Positions 8,936-18,382 of a stretch of DNA of 64,000 bases are shown here, piece by piece. This stretch comes from Thermococcus chitonophagus (lineage in GTDB: Archaea; Methanobacteriota_B; Thermococci; Thermococcales; Thermococcaceae). The stretch spans positions 910,978 through 974,977 of the forward strand of contig NZ_CP015193.1 in the NCBI RefSeq assembly GCF_002214605.1, given 5' to 3'. A program made the position numbers and the translations under genes. Position 1 is the stretch's first letter. Every line of letters begins with the position of its first letter. Below the pieces are notes generated by a model that was given only the letters and a program-made list of their open reading frames with translations, was not told the DNA's origin and did not search any database.

Positions 8936-9857
8936 TAATTGAAGCTTTTAGAGCGACTTTTGCCGCGACCTCCGCGTTACTCGTGGTTGGCTCTCTTAGA
9001 TCGACGGGATATCCAAATACTTCCTCTAATTTACGGAGGAGAATGGGTCTAAGTATATCCCTAGCTCCAAAGTAAAATCCTCCTGTTATTCCGAGTTTAC
9101 ATTGAACACTTTCAAATTTAAGCCTTCGTATTGCAGCTAGATAGGATGAGACAATTTCTTCACTAGCCTTTTCTAATATTAGTTTAGCCACGTGATCTCC
9201 TTCTCTTGCAGCTTTAACGACATATGGGGCAAATCCTGCAATGAGTGTTTTCTTGTTTTTTGAGGAGTATATTGCCCCTATAATACTATCGGGGTCATCA
9301 TTTTTTATGCCGAGATAATCCTTCAGGTAATCATAGAGGATCGTGGGCTTTCCTCTTCCATCATAAAATCTTAGTCCTGCTCTTATTCCTTCTTCCCCAA
9401 CCCAATACCCACTTCCTTCATCCCCAACTAGGTGACCCCATCCTCCAACTCTAATCGTTTCTCCTTTTTCGTTAATTCCATATGCGATAGAACCAGTACC
9501 AGCGATAAATACAATCCCAGGTTCAAAATTGAAGCATGCTATATGAGCAATCTCATAATCTCTTCTTATTATGAGCTCTGCATTGGGTAAGATTTCGCTT
9601 AAAATGTCTCTTAGTATCTTGGTATTCCCACCGAGCGTTCCTGCAATTGATATGCAAGCAGATTTCACGTGCTCTCTCCTGTCCTCTTCTGATAATGCTT
9701 CTATGATCGCTTTAGAGAGGGAACTCTTCACGATGTGAAGAGGAGACGAATTTAGATTTGCTGGGCCACCATAACCTATTCCGATAACTTTTCCTTTTTT
9801 ATCAATAATTACTGCCTCAGTTTTTGTAGCTCCTGCGTCAATTCCTAGAAACAACAT
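8922..9857 (-). CDS. BadF/BadG-family amino-sugar kinase (GlcNAc or MurNAc kinase)
   Basis: A 311-residue ASKHA-fold kinase of the BadF/BadG/BcrA/BcrD family, which includes animal N-acetylglucosamine kinase and the bacterial MurNAc/GlcNAc kinase MurK. Motifs are the phosphate-1 loop LGIDAGATKTEAVII, SIAGTLGG, the phosphate-2 loop VFIAGTGSIAYG, the sugar-contact segment GGWGHLVGDEGSGYWVG, and ITGGFYFG for adenosine. The start is ATG 9857 after GGGTGA. It ends the minus-strand operon with the transporter genes, so it probably phosphorylates the imported amino sugar for NagA and GlmD. GlcNAc, MurNAc and GlcN specificities cannot be separated by eye. Its 3' end abuts the broken amidohydrolase. 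Confidence 0.85.
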   Translation of the reverse strand: MLFLGIDAGATKTEAVIIDKKGKVIGIGYGGPANLNSSPLHIVKSSLSKAIIEALSEEDRREHVKSACISIAGTLGGNTKILRDILSEILPNAELIIRRDYEIAHIACFNFEPGIVFIAGTGSIAYGINEKGETIRVGGWGHLVGDEGSGYWVGEEGIRAGLRFYDGRGKPTILYDYLKDYLGIKNDDPDSIIGAIYSSKNKKTLIAGFAPYVVKAAREGDHVAKLILEKASEEIVSSYLAAIRRLKFESVQCKLGITGGFYFGARDILRPILLRKLEEVFGYPVDLREPTTSNAEVAAKVALKASINKSW

Positions 9858-9867
9858 CTGTCTCACC

Positions 9868-10587
9868 CTACAATTTTCTTAACCCCATATACCAGGAAAT
9901 CATAACGCCACTAAGGTAAACTTGAACTAAGAATAACACTTGAGCAAGTGTACCAAACGTTATTTCTCTTATTGCAAGGGGTACTGTAAGTAATGGAGGA
10001 AGAATAAAGCTTATGAAAAGTATGTAGGCGATGTATCTGCCCCTATATATGGAATATATAGCTCCACAATTTAACAATCCAAATAAAATTCCCATAGCTC
10101 TCCATGTTTTTATTTTAGTTTTTGCTGCAATCCCGCGAATGGCATCTGGAGGCACTTGGAATTTAAGTCCCCCATATGCTAATATAACACCCAATATTAG
10201 GAGAAGAATTAGGAGGGGATATGCTATGTATTTTAATTTTTCTGTTTCTTCTTCTTTTTTAGACCAAATACCAACTAGGGTAATTAAGAGATATAGGAAG
10301 GCTAGGAACTTCCATGAGATTATTAGGCCTCCAATATTTATCCCTCTAAAGGAGGGCATAAAAACTAAGACGAGTACAGACATGCCCCCATTTATTATAA
10401 GCAGGTTCCTATATCCAAATTTTAACCCCAGGCTCAATATTCCATTAACTACGAGAAGCCCAATCAAAGTGATGCCAATGATAAACGACGTTCTAAAGTA
10501 TACAGGTAACATATCTAGGAAGATCAGAGTAAGAATACCAATAGCAATCACCCCTATTATAAACAGAGTCCTGTCCTCCGTTTTCAT
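9868..10587 (-). CDS. Seven-helix membrane protein of the transporter operon
   Basis: 239 residues with about seven hydrophobic helices and short charged loops (WSKKEEETEKLK, AAKTKIKTW). I do not recognise a family. The ATG follows GAGGTGATAAT, which overlaps the stop of the upstream permease gene, and the kinase gene follows 10 bases after its own stop, so it is embedded in the operon. It sits where the two ATPase genes of an oligopeptide/chitobiose ABC transporter would normally be, but has no nucleotide-binding motif and cannot replace them. It may be a transporter accessory or an additional sugar carrier. Confidence 0.7.
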   Translation of the reverse strand: MKTEDRTLFIIGVIAIGILTLIFLDMLPVYFRTSFIIGITLIGLLVVNGILSLGLKFGYRNLLIINGGMSVLVLVFMPSFRGINIGGLIISWKFLAFLYLLITLVGIWSKKEEETEKLKYIAYPLLILLLILGVILAYGGLKFQVPPDAIRGIAAKTKIKTWRAMGILFGLLNCGAIYSIYRGRYIAYILFISFILPPLLTVPLAIREITFGTLAQVLFLVQVYLSGVMISWYMGLRKL

Positions 10588-10591
10588 ATTA

Positions 10592-11485
10592 TCACCTCTC
10601 CCTGAGTTTTGGATTTAGGTAATCTTCTAGGGCTTCTCCTATACAGACAAATGCTATAACGGCAAGGGATATCATTATTCCAGGAACTATAATCCACTGC
10701 CACATTCCTTTCATCACGATAATCATCATATTCTTATTCGCCGTGTACATTACATAACCCCAATCAGGGTTATTTGGGTCCCCTAGTCCCAAAAATGTTA
10801 AAGAGGCTACCGTTACAATAAATCCCGCTATTAATATTGCTGCCCTAGCAAAGAGGAGTGGAATTATGCTTGGTAATATGTGTTTGAAAATTATTCTCCT
10901 ATTACTAGCTCCTAGGGCTATGGCAGCTTGAACATAAAGTCTATGCTTAAGTTGAAGTGTTTGAGCCCTAACCATTCTTGCGGTAGAAGGCCAAGATATC
11001 AACGCTATCACAATAATAGTGTACCAAATATTCCATATTGAAGAAAATAGGGATGCTATGACTAACAAAAGTAAAAGGCTAGGGAGCATCATTATGGAAT
11101 CTGAGATAAACATTAAGAAATCATCCAATACTCCTCCATAATATCCCGCGATAGTTCCTATAAGGGCTCCTACTAGGATTGTAAGTATTGCCGCAATGAA
11201 TCCTACACTAAGAGAAATTCTTGTTCCATACACTATTTGAGTCCAAATATCTTTTCCCTGATGATCTAAGCCACATGGGTGTTCCCATGATGCAGGCTCA
11301 AATATCTCATTGGACGTCCATTCTGGCGTGTATTTAGTAAATAGCTGAGGAAAGAGGGCCATTATTAAAAGGAGAACTAAGATTATAATTCCTAATCTGC
11401 CCATTTTGTGATTCCATATAAATCTGAATACCTCCTTTAAATTCTTAATTACTTCATCTCTTCTTTTAGAAACCTTTTTTACCAT
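10592..11485 (-). CDS. ABC transporter permease (DppC/OppC family)
   Basis: 297 residues with an N-terminal cytoplasmic segment, a first membrane helix (GRLGIIILVLLLIMALFPQ), the OppC_N-type domain, then five helices with the permease EAA loop, where AAIALGASNRRIIFKHILP is the ATPase docking motif. The start is ATG 11485 after GAGGTGAGTAAT. It pairs with the DppB-type permease whose stop codon is one base upstream, forming a channel for oligopeptides or oligosaccharides. In Pyrococcus furiosus and Thermococcus such transporters beside GlmD are linked to chitobiose uptake. Confidence 0.9.
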   Translation of the reverse strand: MVKKVSKRRDEVIKNLKEVFRFIWNHKMGRLGIIILVLLLIMALFPQLFTKYTPEWTSNEIFEPASWEHPCGLDHQGKDIWTQIVYGTRISLSVGFIAAILTILVGALIGTIAGYYGGVLDDFLMFISDSIMMLPSLLLLLVIASLFSSIWNIWYTIIVIALISWPSTARMVRAQTLQLKHRLYVQAAIALGASNRRIIFKHILPSIIPLLFARAAILIAGFIVTVASLTFLGLGDPNNPDWGYVMYTANKNMMIIVMKGMWQWIIVPGIMISLAVIAFVCIGEALEDYLNPKLRER

Positions 11486-11486
11486 A

Positions 11487-12467
11487 TTACTCACCTCTTA
11501 TTCTAGGATCTAAGTATGCATACGTAATCTCGGCTATTGTAATTGCAACTATTACAGCGATTGCAATGATATAGAACGAAGCCAACACAACAGGGTAATC
11601 TTTATTCCACATTGCCTCATAGATGAGAGTACCCATTCCAGGATAATTGAACACTGTCTCAGTAACAACGGCTCCTCCAAATAAGAATCCAATATCTATG
11701 GCCATCATCGTAATAATTGGGGGCATTATGTTTCTCAATACATGTCTTTCGACAATGTAGTTCTCCTCCAATCCAAAGGCTCTAAGAGCGGTAACATAAT
11801 CACTTGTATACTCCTCTGTTGTCATGTTCCTTATAGTAAGTAGGTATGAAACGGCATATATTTTGGATAACACAATTATGGGCAATAGGCTATGCCACAA
11901 CCAGTCAATCATATAATGAAACACATTTTGGGGCTTTAACTCCGATGCTGTTAAATACGGAAATAACCCCGCTTTAAATGCTAAGAAATATAATAAAACC
12001 ATTCCTAACCAGAATACAGGCAAGGCCCTAATTCCTAGGACTAACCATAAAATTATTGACTCCTTTAGCGTTCCACGGTTTTTTGCACAATATAATCCAA
12101 GTAACATACCCAACATAGTTCCAAAGAAGTATGCAGCAGTCACAAGACCTAATGTATAGGGAAGCCTAACTGAAATTAGTTCAATTATGGGCTTATTATA
12201 AACTGGAGACTTCATTTTGAATAAATTAAATGTAAACATACCATAAAGAACTTTAATAGCTCCTGTGATGAAATTATCTTTATATCCCCACTCTTCCAAA
12301 AGTCTCTCATACTGTTCTTCGGTTATTTTACCTTGGTATAAATATTGATCAAAGGGCGTTCCAGGAGCAAGTCTAAGGAGGGCATATATGAGTAGTATTA
12401 CAAATATTAAGGTTATTATCTTATGGAGCAATTTGATTGCTATATATGAAAAGAGACTTCTCCCCAT
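11487..12467 (-). CDS. ABC transporter permease (DppB/OppB family)
   Basis: 326 residues with the DppB pattern: an N-terminal helix followed by LAPGTPFDQY, a long extracytoplasmic loop, then five helices with the EAA loop (TALRAFGLEENYIVERHVLR) that contacts an ATPase, and the end ITYAYLDPRIRG. The ATG follows GGTGGTGCATCAAAT. It lies 57 bases downstream of the binding-protein gene and one base before the DppC gene. It forms half of the membrane channel. No ATPase subunits are encoded nearby. Confidence 0.9.
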   Translation of the reverse strand: MGRSLFSYIAIKLLHKIITLIFVILLIYALLRLAPGTPFDQYLYQGKITEEQYERLLEEWGYKDNFITGAIKVLYGMFTFNLFKMKSPVYNKPIIELISVRLPYTLGLVTAAYFFGTMLGMLLGLYCAKNRGTLKESIILWLVLGIRALPVFWLGMVLLYFLAFKAGLFPYLTASELKPQNVFHYMIDWLWHSLLPIIVLSKIYAVSYLLTIRNMTTEEYTSDYVTALRAFGLEENYIVERHVLRNIMPPIITMMAIDIGFLFGGAVVTETVFNYPGMGTLIYEAMWNKDYPVVLASFYIIAIAVIVAITIAEITYAYLDPRIRGE

Positions 12468-12524
12468 ATTTGATGCACCACCTTATCTTTGTTAATTGAA
12501 GTAAAAAGGGAAAGGGATAAAACC

Positions 12525-14342
12525 TTACTTTCTTCTCTTTCTCCTCAAAATTAATGGTAGTGGTGTCAAAGCAATCAAAATTGCTGGTCCACAGACTCCC
12601 TTTTCTACTGTTTCAGTTTTTGTTACAGTCTCTTTCTTCTCTATTGTCTGAGTCTTTTCGATTACGGATGTAGTTACTGAAGTTGTTGTCATAATTTTTG
12701 TTTCAGTCTCTTTTATGATCTTTGTTGGACTTCCTATTAGTGACCAATACCCAACTGTGTAATACCTTGGGTTGGGCTTCCATCCCCTGTAGTGATCAAT
12801 TCTGTAGGGAGTAGCTACAATTGGATGATACAGAGCTATGAATGGAATATCTTTAGCTAGTATCTCCTCAAGCTGGTGGGCTATTTTCGGATCACCGGTC
12901 TTCTGGAATTCATTAAATAGTTCATCGAATTTTGGATTCGAGTATCCTATCCTATTTCCAGGATTATCCGTAGTGAACCATGCCAAATCAGTTGGCTTTG
13001 ATGGCACGTATCCAACTATTGCAAGATCCCAGGAACCTGCTCCCCACTTGTCCCAGTAATCACCAGCTTTATCTACCTTTACTTTCAATCCAACTTCCTT
13101 CAGGTACCTTGCAATCTCATCTCCAATGGCGTCCCTGAAGAATGAGTCTCCTGGAGCTCTGGTAAGGAGGTAAATTTCAAACGGCTTACCATCTGGTGTT
13201 TCTCTGTATCCATCTCCGTTAATATCTTTAAATCCAAGCTTATCAAGTATCTCTTTTGCCTTTTCAGGATTATATGGATAAAGCTTTTCTTTTGGAAGGT
13301 ATTCTGCAAAATCTCCGAAGAATGGTCCTAAGAATCCCATGCTACCTAATACTGCTCCATCGGTACCGTAATACTTTTCAACAATTTTATCAACTGGAAT
13401 TGCATAAGCTATTGCTTTCCTGAATTCCAAATTATTGTAGGGGAACCCTTTCTTGAAGTTAAAGGCTAATAAGTGGATTGATTTCGAGGCAGTCCTGTAT
13501 ATCTGAACATTTGGATCTCCTGCAACCATCTTCTTGAATTCCTCTAAATACTTTCCGAAGAAGTAATGATATCCTGCATCTACCTCTCCCGCAGCAACCA
13601 TCATTGCAAATTGATTCCTATCATTGATTATCTTGAAAATTACCTTATCTACTTCAGGCTTTCCGAGATAGTGGTCTGGAAAGGCTTCTAACTTTACGTA
13701 TTCGTCTGGCTTTATCTCTACAACCTTAAATGGACCACATCCAATGAGTTGTTGAGGCTTGTCTAGGGAAGCCGTTGGATCTGGAATTATATTCTTGTTC
13801 TCCCATATGTGCTTTGGAACTATGAAGAGAGTTGTAAATGCCATTTCAAGGAAGGAATTTGCAGGAGCTTTATTTTCATCATATATTAACTGAATTGTAT
13901 ACTTATCTAGCACTTTAATATCTTCAAGTCCCTGAAGAATTAACGGATCTGGATTAACGAATGTTGCAGGGTCTTTCTTAAATAACTCTATTGTATATTT
14001 AACGTCATCTGCCGTTACTTCCTGACCATCGTGCCATTTAACGCCTTTTCTCAAATAAAACGTCAAAATTTTCTTGTCTCCATTAGTTTTGAACTCCCAC
14101 TTTTCTGCCAATGCTCCTGTAAGCTTGAATCCACTGTCATCCCACCTAATTAAAGGTTCATAGATCTTGTCAAGAACTATGTTTGCATACACTGTGCTAG
14201 AAGTAAGAGGATTGAAGGTTTTCCATTGTCTTGTTGCAAGGACTAATTCGATCTCTGGTTTTCCAAGAACTTGTGGAAAGGCTCCTATGCTTAATATAAT
14301 AACTCCAACTATGGCCGCGACTAGTAACTTTGGCGCTTTCAC
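12525..14342 (-). CDS. Membrane-anchored family 5 solute-binding protein (oligopeptide/oligosaccharide)
   Basis: A 605-residue SBP_bac_5 family lipid-exposed binding protein. It has a signal peptide (about residues 1-27), the family's early motif WEFKTNGDKKILTFYLRKGV plus KWHDGQEVTADDVKYTIE, and a C-terminal Thr/Lys-rich stalk followed by CGPAILIALTPLPLILRRKR, the Thermococcales C-terminal membrane anchor. The start is GTG 14342 after GAGGTGGGCGCT. Family members bind peptides (DppA, OppA, the muropeptide binder MppA) or, in hyperthermophiles, oligosaccharides. In this context the ligand is probably chitobiose-like or muropeptide-like. It heads the transporter-kinase operon behind its own TATA box. 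Confidence 0.9.
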   Translation of the reverse strand: MKAPKLLVAAIVGVIILSIGAFPQVLGKPEIELVLATRQWKTFNPLTSSTVYANIVLDKIYEPLIRWDDSGFKLTGALAEKWEFKTNGDKKILTFYLRKGVKWHDGQEVTADDVKYTIELFKKDPATFVNPDPLILQGLEDIKVLDKYTIQLIYDENKAPANSFLEMAFTTLFIVPKHIWENKNIIPDPTASLDKPQQLIGCGPFKVVEIKPDEYVKLEAFPDHYLGKPEVDKVIFKIINDRNQFAMMVAAGEVDAGYHYFFGKYLEEFKKMVAGDPNVQIYRTASKSIHLLAFNFKKGFPYNNLEFRKAIAYAIPVDKIVEKYYGTDGAVLGSMGFLGPFFGDFAEYLPKEKLYPYNPEKAKEILDKLGFKDINGDGYRETPDGKPFEIYLLTRAPGDSFFRDAIGDEIARYLKEVGLKVKVDKAGDYWDKWGAGSWDLAIVGYVPSKPTDLAWFTTDNPGNRIGYSNPKFDELFNEFQKTGDPKIAHQLEEILAKDIPFIALYHPIVATPYRIDHYRGWKPNPRYYTVGYWSLIGSPTKIIKETETKIMTTTSVTTSVIEKTQTIEKKETVTKTETVEKGVCGPAILIALTPLPLILRRKRRK

Positions 14343-14373
14343 AGCGCCCACCTCATATAATCTTTGTCATTTA

Positions 14374-14383
14374 GTATATAAAT
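14374..14383 (-). promoter_or_regulatory. TATA box of the transporter-kinase operon
   Basis: TTTATATAC on the minus strand lies about 35 bases upstream of the binding-protein GTG, which is good archaeal spacing. Confidence 0.6.
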
Positions 14384-14449
14384 TTTTTCGCTATATTGGG
14401 CTAACATTTCATGTTTTTCTCAACTGTGTAATAAAAACAAAAAATGACA

Positions 14450-15496
14450 TTAGAAGTTAGAGACATACCTAACTAATCCACTAGGATTATCTGGGTCGTA
14501 CCCAAGGGAAATACTTAGATAATAAGCCATAATCTGGTAAGGGATTACAAACGGGATTATGCTTAATATCTCGCTTCCAGACCATGGAACTAGATATGTG
14601 TTATCACTAGACTCAGATAATTCAGAATAATTTGTAATTATTATTGGCTCCAAATCATTAATATCGAGAATAAACCTCCTTATATTCTCTTCATATTCTT
14701 TACAGGTTTTGTGAAGAACTAAGAAAGTCGCTATCTTATCCTTATGAACCTTTAGTGCTATTGGCCCATGTCTGAATTCAAACATCGGAAAGACCTCGTT
14801 TGCAATATATGATGTTTCTCTAAATTTCAAAGCTCCTTCAAGGGTTACTATGCATGTTGCTCCAGAGCCAAGGTGGACAAATAAGCTCTTATTTGTCAAT
14901 ATCCTATCACTTATCTTCATAAACTCTTTTTCATCTTCGATGATCTTTTTTACTGCTTTTGGAATTTTAGATATCTCTCTTTCAAGAGATTCAATGGCTC
15001 CTATCTCATTTAGCAAAGATATCGCAATTTTTTGGAGAATTAAAGTTATCGCTGAAAACGATTTAGTTGCGGGTATGTTTGGTTCTTCTCCACCATGTAT
15101 AACGTAGGACATATCTGAAGCTTTTGTTAAAGTGGAGTTTTCATTGCAGGTAATCCCTATAACTTTACCTCCCTTTTGTTTCACGATTTTCGCTGCAGTT
15201 ATGATTTCCTTGGTCTCCCCCGAACGAGATGATAGAAACACTAGACTATCTTTAGAGAGGTTTGAATAGTTAAGAATGAATTCGGAGGCCGGAAATGCAA
15301 CGGTCTTTATCTCTGAAGATAACCTAAGAATTGTATACGCTCCTGCTAAAGATGAGTAATAGGAACTGCCACATCCAATAAAGAGTATTCTCTTGTACCT
15401 CTTAAAATCCTCTAGAATGTCAATTGGAACCTTTACAACATCTTTTAGAATTTTAGGAGTCTCTCTTATTGACTTAATCATCCAATATTCCATCAT
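14450..15496 (-). CDS. GlmD-like glucosamine-6-phosphate deaminase (double SIS domain)
   Basis: 348 residues with two SIS domains, related to the isomerase half of GlmS but lacking the glutaminase half. The first SIS has GCGSSYYSSLAGAY and LSSRSGETKEII, which binds the sugar phosphate; the second has LGSGATCIVTLEGALKFRE and EFRHGPIAL. This is the arrangement of GlmD, shown in Thermococcus kodakarensis to deaminate glucosamine-6-phosphate to fructose-6-phosphate. It would be the last step of the amino-sugar route here. The ATG follows GAGGTGGCTT, 50 bases after the GHL10-type hydrolase gene. A sugar-phosphate aminotransferase or isomerase role is the alternative. Confidence 0.85.
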   Translation of the reverse strand: MMEYWMIKSIRETPKILKDVVKVPIDILEDFKRYKRILFIGCGSSYYSSLAGAYTILRLSSEIKTVAFPASEFILNYSNLSKDSLVFLSSRSGETKEIITAAKIVKQKGGKVIGITCNENSTLTKASDMSYVIHGGEEPNIPATKSFSAITLILQKIAISLLNEIGAIESLEREISKIPKAVKKIIEDEKEFMKISDRILTNKSLFVHLGSGATCIVTLEGALKFRETSYIANEVFPMFEFRHGPIALKVHKDKIATFLVLHKTCKEYEENIRRFILDINDLEPIIITNYSELSESSDNTYLVPWSGSEILSIIPFVIPYQIMAYYLSISLGYDPDNPSGLVRYVSNF

Positions 15497-15546
15497 AAGC
15501 CACCTCTTTTATCTTTGTAATTAATAAAGAGGAAATAATCAAAAAA

Positions 15547-18276
15547 TCATGAAGGGACAAAAAGAACTATTGGAGTTTGAGGAAGCACCATGATAAGGTA
15601 TTCTTTTTCAATCTTGTTATTGCTTGTAGTCAAAGAAACTTCGTTTTCAGCTTTTACACTGGCAGTTACTTTAATCTTGTGTAATCCTATTCTTGGGGTT
15701 AAAGAGGGTCCCAGGATTATAGTCTCATATTTGACTTCTCCTGGGGATAATATTCCTAATGTTCTGGAAATCTCTAAGACCTTTTCAGTATTATTGAGAG
15801 TAAGAACTATATCTACTGTCACGTTCTTTGCTTCTACCTTTCCATAATTTACAACTTTCACAGTTAACATTGCTCCTTGAGCGTGGACTTTTATACTGAC
15901 ATCCGGACTGTTCAATCTACTCTTGTACGTTGCCCACCTAAAGTATACGATTCCTTTTCCGGGTTCAAGAGTAATCTCTCTGCTCTTTCTAGAGACAAAA
16001 TACACTGCGTTGAATAGTAGCCTATAGTTGTACCTAGTATCTAGGATACTATTTGGTGCATACTCTGTATCTCCACTTGTTAATTCTGGGTGGAAACTGA
16101 ATAAGACTATTCTTCCTTCACCATATTTTGAGAATATTACTGCAGATGCATTTTCCATAACACTATTTACGTATGTTTTATTAAAGTCTCCCCATCCATA
16201 ACTAAAGGCTCCTTCTGTATTGTCGGTTGATACATATTTAACAAGCTCAACATAGGGAGCAACATCCAATCCAAGTGTTGTATTTACCTTTAGGTCATAG
16301 GGTTCAAATACTGGACCATTCCAGTATATAGCCTTGAAACTATCTTTAAATCCAAAAGTTACTGGATTGCTTTGGTTTACTACTTTGACATTTACAATCC
16401 CTACTCCTAACCACCACTTTGGCCAGTTTTTAAGTCTTGCATCAACAAGTTGTATTTCGGAAGTTGGTTCATTATATCCCTTTATTACGGCGTACCCTCC
16501 AGCACAAATACCTATTAGACCTCCTCCACCGGCAATGAACTCAGAAACTTTTACTGATCCTTCTTTCCCTAGTAATTTAGCTTCCCAAGTTCCACTCCCA
16601 GGGGGTAGTATTAAGATGTCATATTTGTTCAATTCCCCTTCTTTTATTTTTTCTGCTGGGATAATGTCGTACTGGAATCCAAGTTCTTTCAATACTTCAT
16701 GTACGGTATACTCTGATCCAACATCTAATATCGCGATTTTTGGGGGAATTAAAGGAATTGCTTGTATCTTGGGAAGTTTGTTGATCTCAATGGCCTCCAT
16801 AGGTATCTGGAGGAGGATATTATTTAGTATGGCTTTCTCTCCAACTACTATGAGAGAACCCTTTGGAATAGTTGTTCCATTTATATCCAAGATTCCAAGG
16901 GTCATGTATCCTTCGATGTTCCCCTTATATAACTCTTTGTTAATTTTAGTGAGTGTTTTTATTACCTTTTCAGCGGTATTTGGATCTGAAGGTATGTCAT
17001 CAGGAAGGGGTATTATCGCAGCTTTTTTATCACCGAGTTCAGAGAATACGTATTTTTCCTCATTAAGGATATCTTCCCAAGATACACTATATGTTTGAAC
17101 GCCGACTAAGGGCACGCTTACATTTCCTGCTGTATTTATTACATGGCTCTTAACAATCCCTACCCACTTAACTGGTTCTCCATAGTCCTTGTAGTAGGCC
17201 ATAGGAATCAACCAATCTACCCCTAACTTCACAAAATCGGACCATACTTGGCCATAGTGCAATAGTTGAAATTCCTTTGGATAAAGAATGTTATCTCTCG
17301 TCAGGTCTGGCATCAATGCGGCAGAGACTATTGGGACTTTATTATCCCAAGTCTTCAGTGAGTGAACGAATTTTGTAATATTCCCTACATATGAATCAAC
17401 ATCTTTTCTTCTAAGCTCAAACCACTTTACTATGTCCGGATCCCTTTTCAGGTATAACTTGAAGATGTAATAGGGATCCCTTGGACCGGCAACACTCCCA
17501 TTTTGCAGTGGAACATCATCATAAAATGTGTGCCTAACGGCAAATATTACCTTTGTAACATTAATCCCATATTCCTGAGCTCTTTTTATATCAGCTGGGG
17601 AAAAACTGTATACCATATGTGGATATCTTATATAGTCTAAGTGTATTCCATCGAATCCCATGGAGATTAATTCCTTTGAGATTTGCTCAAGGACTTTTAG
17701 GTATTCCTTATTCGCTAATCTTACCCTGCCAGGTATTGGAGTCGGCTTCCAGTTATACTTTGCTTTTCCAACATGCCATATTGGATCTATTTTACCAAAG
17801 AAGTCTTTATCATAATGGACAATTATCCAGGCATGTACCCTAATTCCATTCTTGTGAGCCTCCTTCAGTAGGGGGATTAGGATATTAGTATCATTATATG
17901 GATAGGCCGGATATGTTCTTTCTGGATAGACCTTACTTGGGTATATTAAGTATCCTGTAGTTAATTTAACTTCTAAGAATATATCTGTTATACCGGCATT
18001 CTTTAATTCTTGGATAAGTTGTTTTGCTGCCATATTTAGGGCTTTTTCTCTTATCTCCTTTGGAATCTTTGGGTATACTGTGACATTAAAAGGATCCTTG
18101 TATCCAAAGCTCTCAAGAGCTTTTTCATAATATCCCCTATAGGTACTGGGCCACATCCATACTCCGACTATCTTCTCTTCATTATTCTTACTCTCTGCTA
18201 ACACATAGTGTGGCTGAAATATTGAAAGGCCAAATATTAAGACTATTAATATTCCCAATACTTTTTTTGTGTTCAT
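15547..18276 (-). CDS. Secreted GHL10-type glycosidase with a glutaminase-like domain and a C-terminal beta domain
   Basis: 909 residues. A signal peptide (about 1-28, ending VLA) precedes a GHL10/DUF187-like TIM barrel: VGVWMWPSTYRGYY, RVHAWIIVHYDKDF, and FDGIHLDYIRYPHM, the acidic strand-end typical of the family. The family includes E. coli DigH, which cleaves denuded peptidoglycan glycan strands. From about residue 500 comes a class I glutamine-amidotransferase-like (BPL_N) domain, LILPPGSGTWEAKLLG and GGGLIGICAGGYAVI, whose Cys sits in the nucleophile-elbow position. A CARDB-like beta domain closes the protein (VKVVNYGKVEAKNVTVDI). The start is ATG 18276 after GAGGTG. It probably acts outside the cell on an amino-sugar polymer. 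The fusion is unusual. Confidence 0.8.
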   Translation of the reverse strand: MNTKKVLGILIVLIFGLSIFQPHYVLAESKNNEEKIVGVWMWPSTYRGYYEKALESFGYKDPFNVTVYPKIPKEIREKALNMAAKQLIQELKNAGITDIFLEVKLTTGYLIYPSKVYPERTYPAYPYNDTNILIPLLKEAHKNGIRVHAWIIVHYDKDFFGKIDPIWHVGKAKYNWKPTPIPGRVRLANKEYLKVLEQISKELISMGFDGIHLDYIRYPHMVYSFSPADIKRAQEYGINVTKVIFAVRHTFYDDVPLQNGSVAGPRDPYYIFKLYLKRDPDIVKWFELRRKDVDSYVGNITKFVHSLKTWDNKVPIVSAALMPDLTRDNILYPKEFQLLHYGQVWSDFVKLGVDWLIPMAYYKDYGEPVKWVGIVKSHVINTAGNVSVPLVGVQTYSVSWEDILNEEKYVFSELGDKKAAIIPLPDDIPSDPNTAEKVIKTLTKINKELYKGNIEGYMTLGILDINGTTIPKGSLIVVGEKAILNNILLQIPMEAIEINKLPKIQAIPLIPPKIAILDVGSEYTVHEVLKELGFQYDIIPAEKIKEGELNKYDILILPPGSGTWEAKLLGKEGSVKVSEFIAGGGGLIGICAGGYAVIKGYNEPTSEIQLVDARLKNWPKWWLGVGIVNVKVVNQSNPVTFGFKDSFKAIYWNGPVFEPYDLKVNTTLGLDVAPYVELVKYVSTDNTEGAFSYGWGDFNKTYVNSVMENASAVIFSKYGEGRIVLFSFHPELTSGDTEYAPNSILDTRYNYRLLFNAVYFVSRKSREITLEPGKGIVYFRWATYKSRLNSPDVSIKVHAQGAMLTVKVVNYGKVEAKNVTVDIVLTLNNTEKVLEISRTLGILSPGEVKYETIILGPSLTPRIGLHKIKVTASVKAENEVSLTTSNNKIEKEYLIMVLPQTPIVLFVPS

Positions 18277-18382
18277 GCTACTACACCTCATCATCCTTAA
18301 GTGTTTAAAAAATAATAAACTTTTCGATTAATTTTGTCAGGATAACACTAATCAGTGTGAAATATGTTTATGATTAAGAAAA

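Noticed and set aside
10031-10618. A 195-codon plus-strand frame opposite the seven-helix protein
   Set aside because: Shadow of a hydrophobic gene in AT-rich DNA. The minus-strand gene has the ribosome binding site and operon spacing.
16334-17098. A 254-codon plus-strand frame opposite the GHL10-type gene
   Set aside because: It lies antisense to a clear secreted hydrolase, has no ribosome binding site and no family resemblance.
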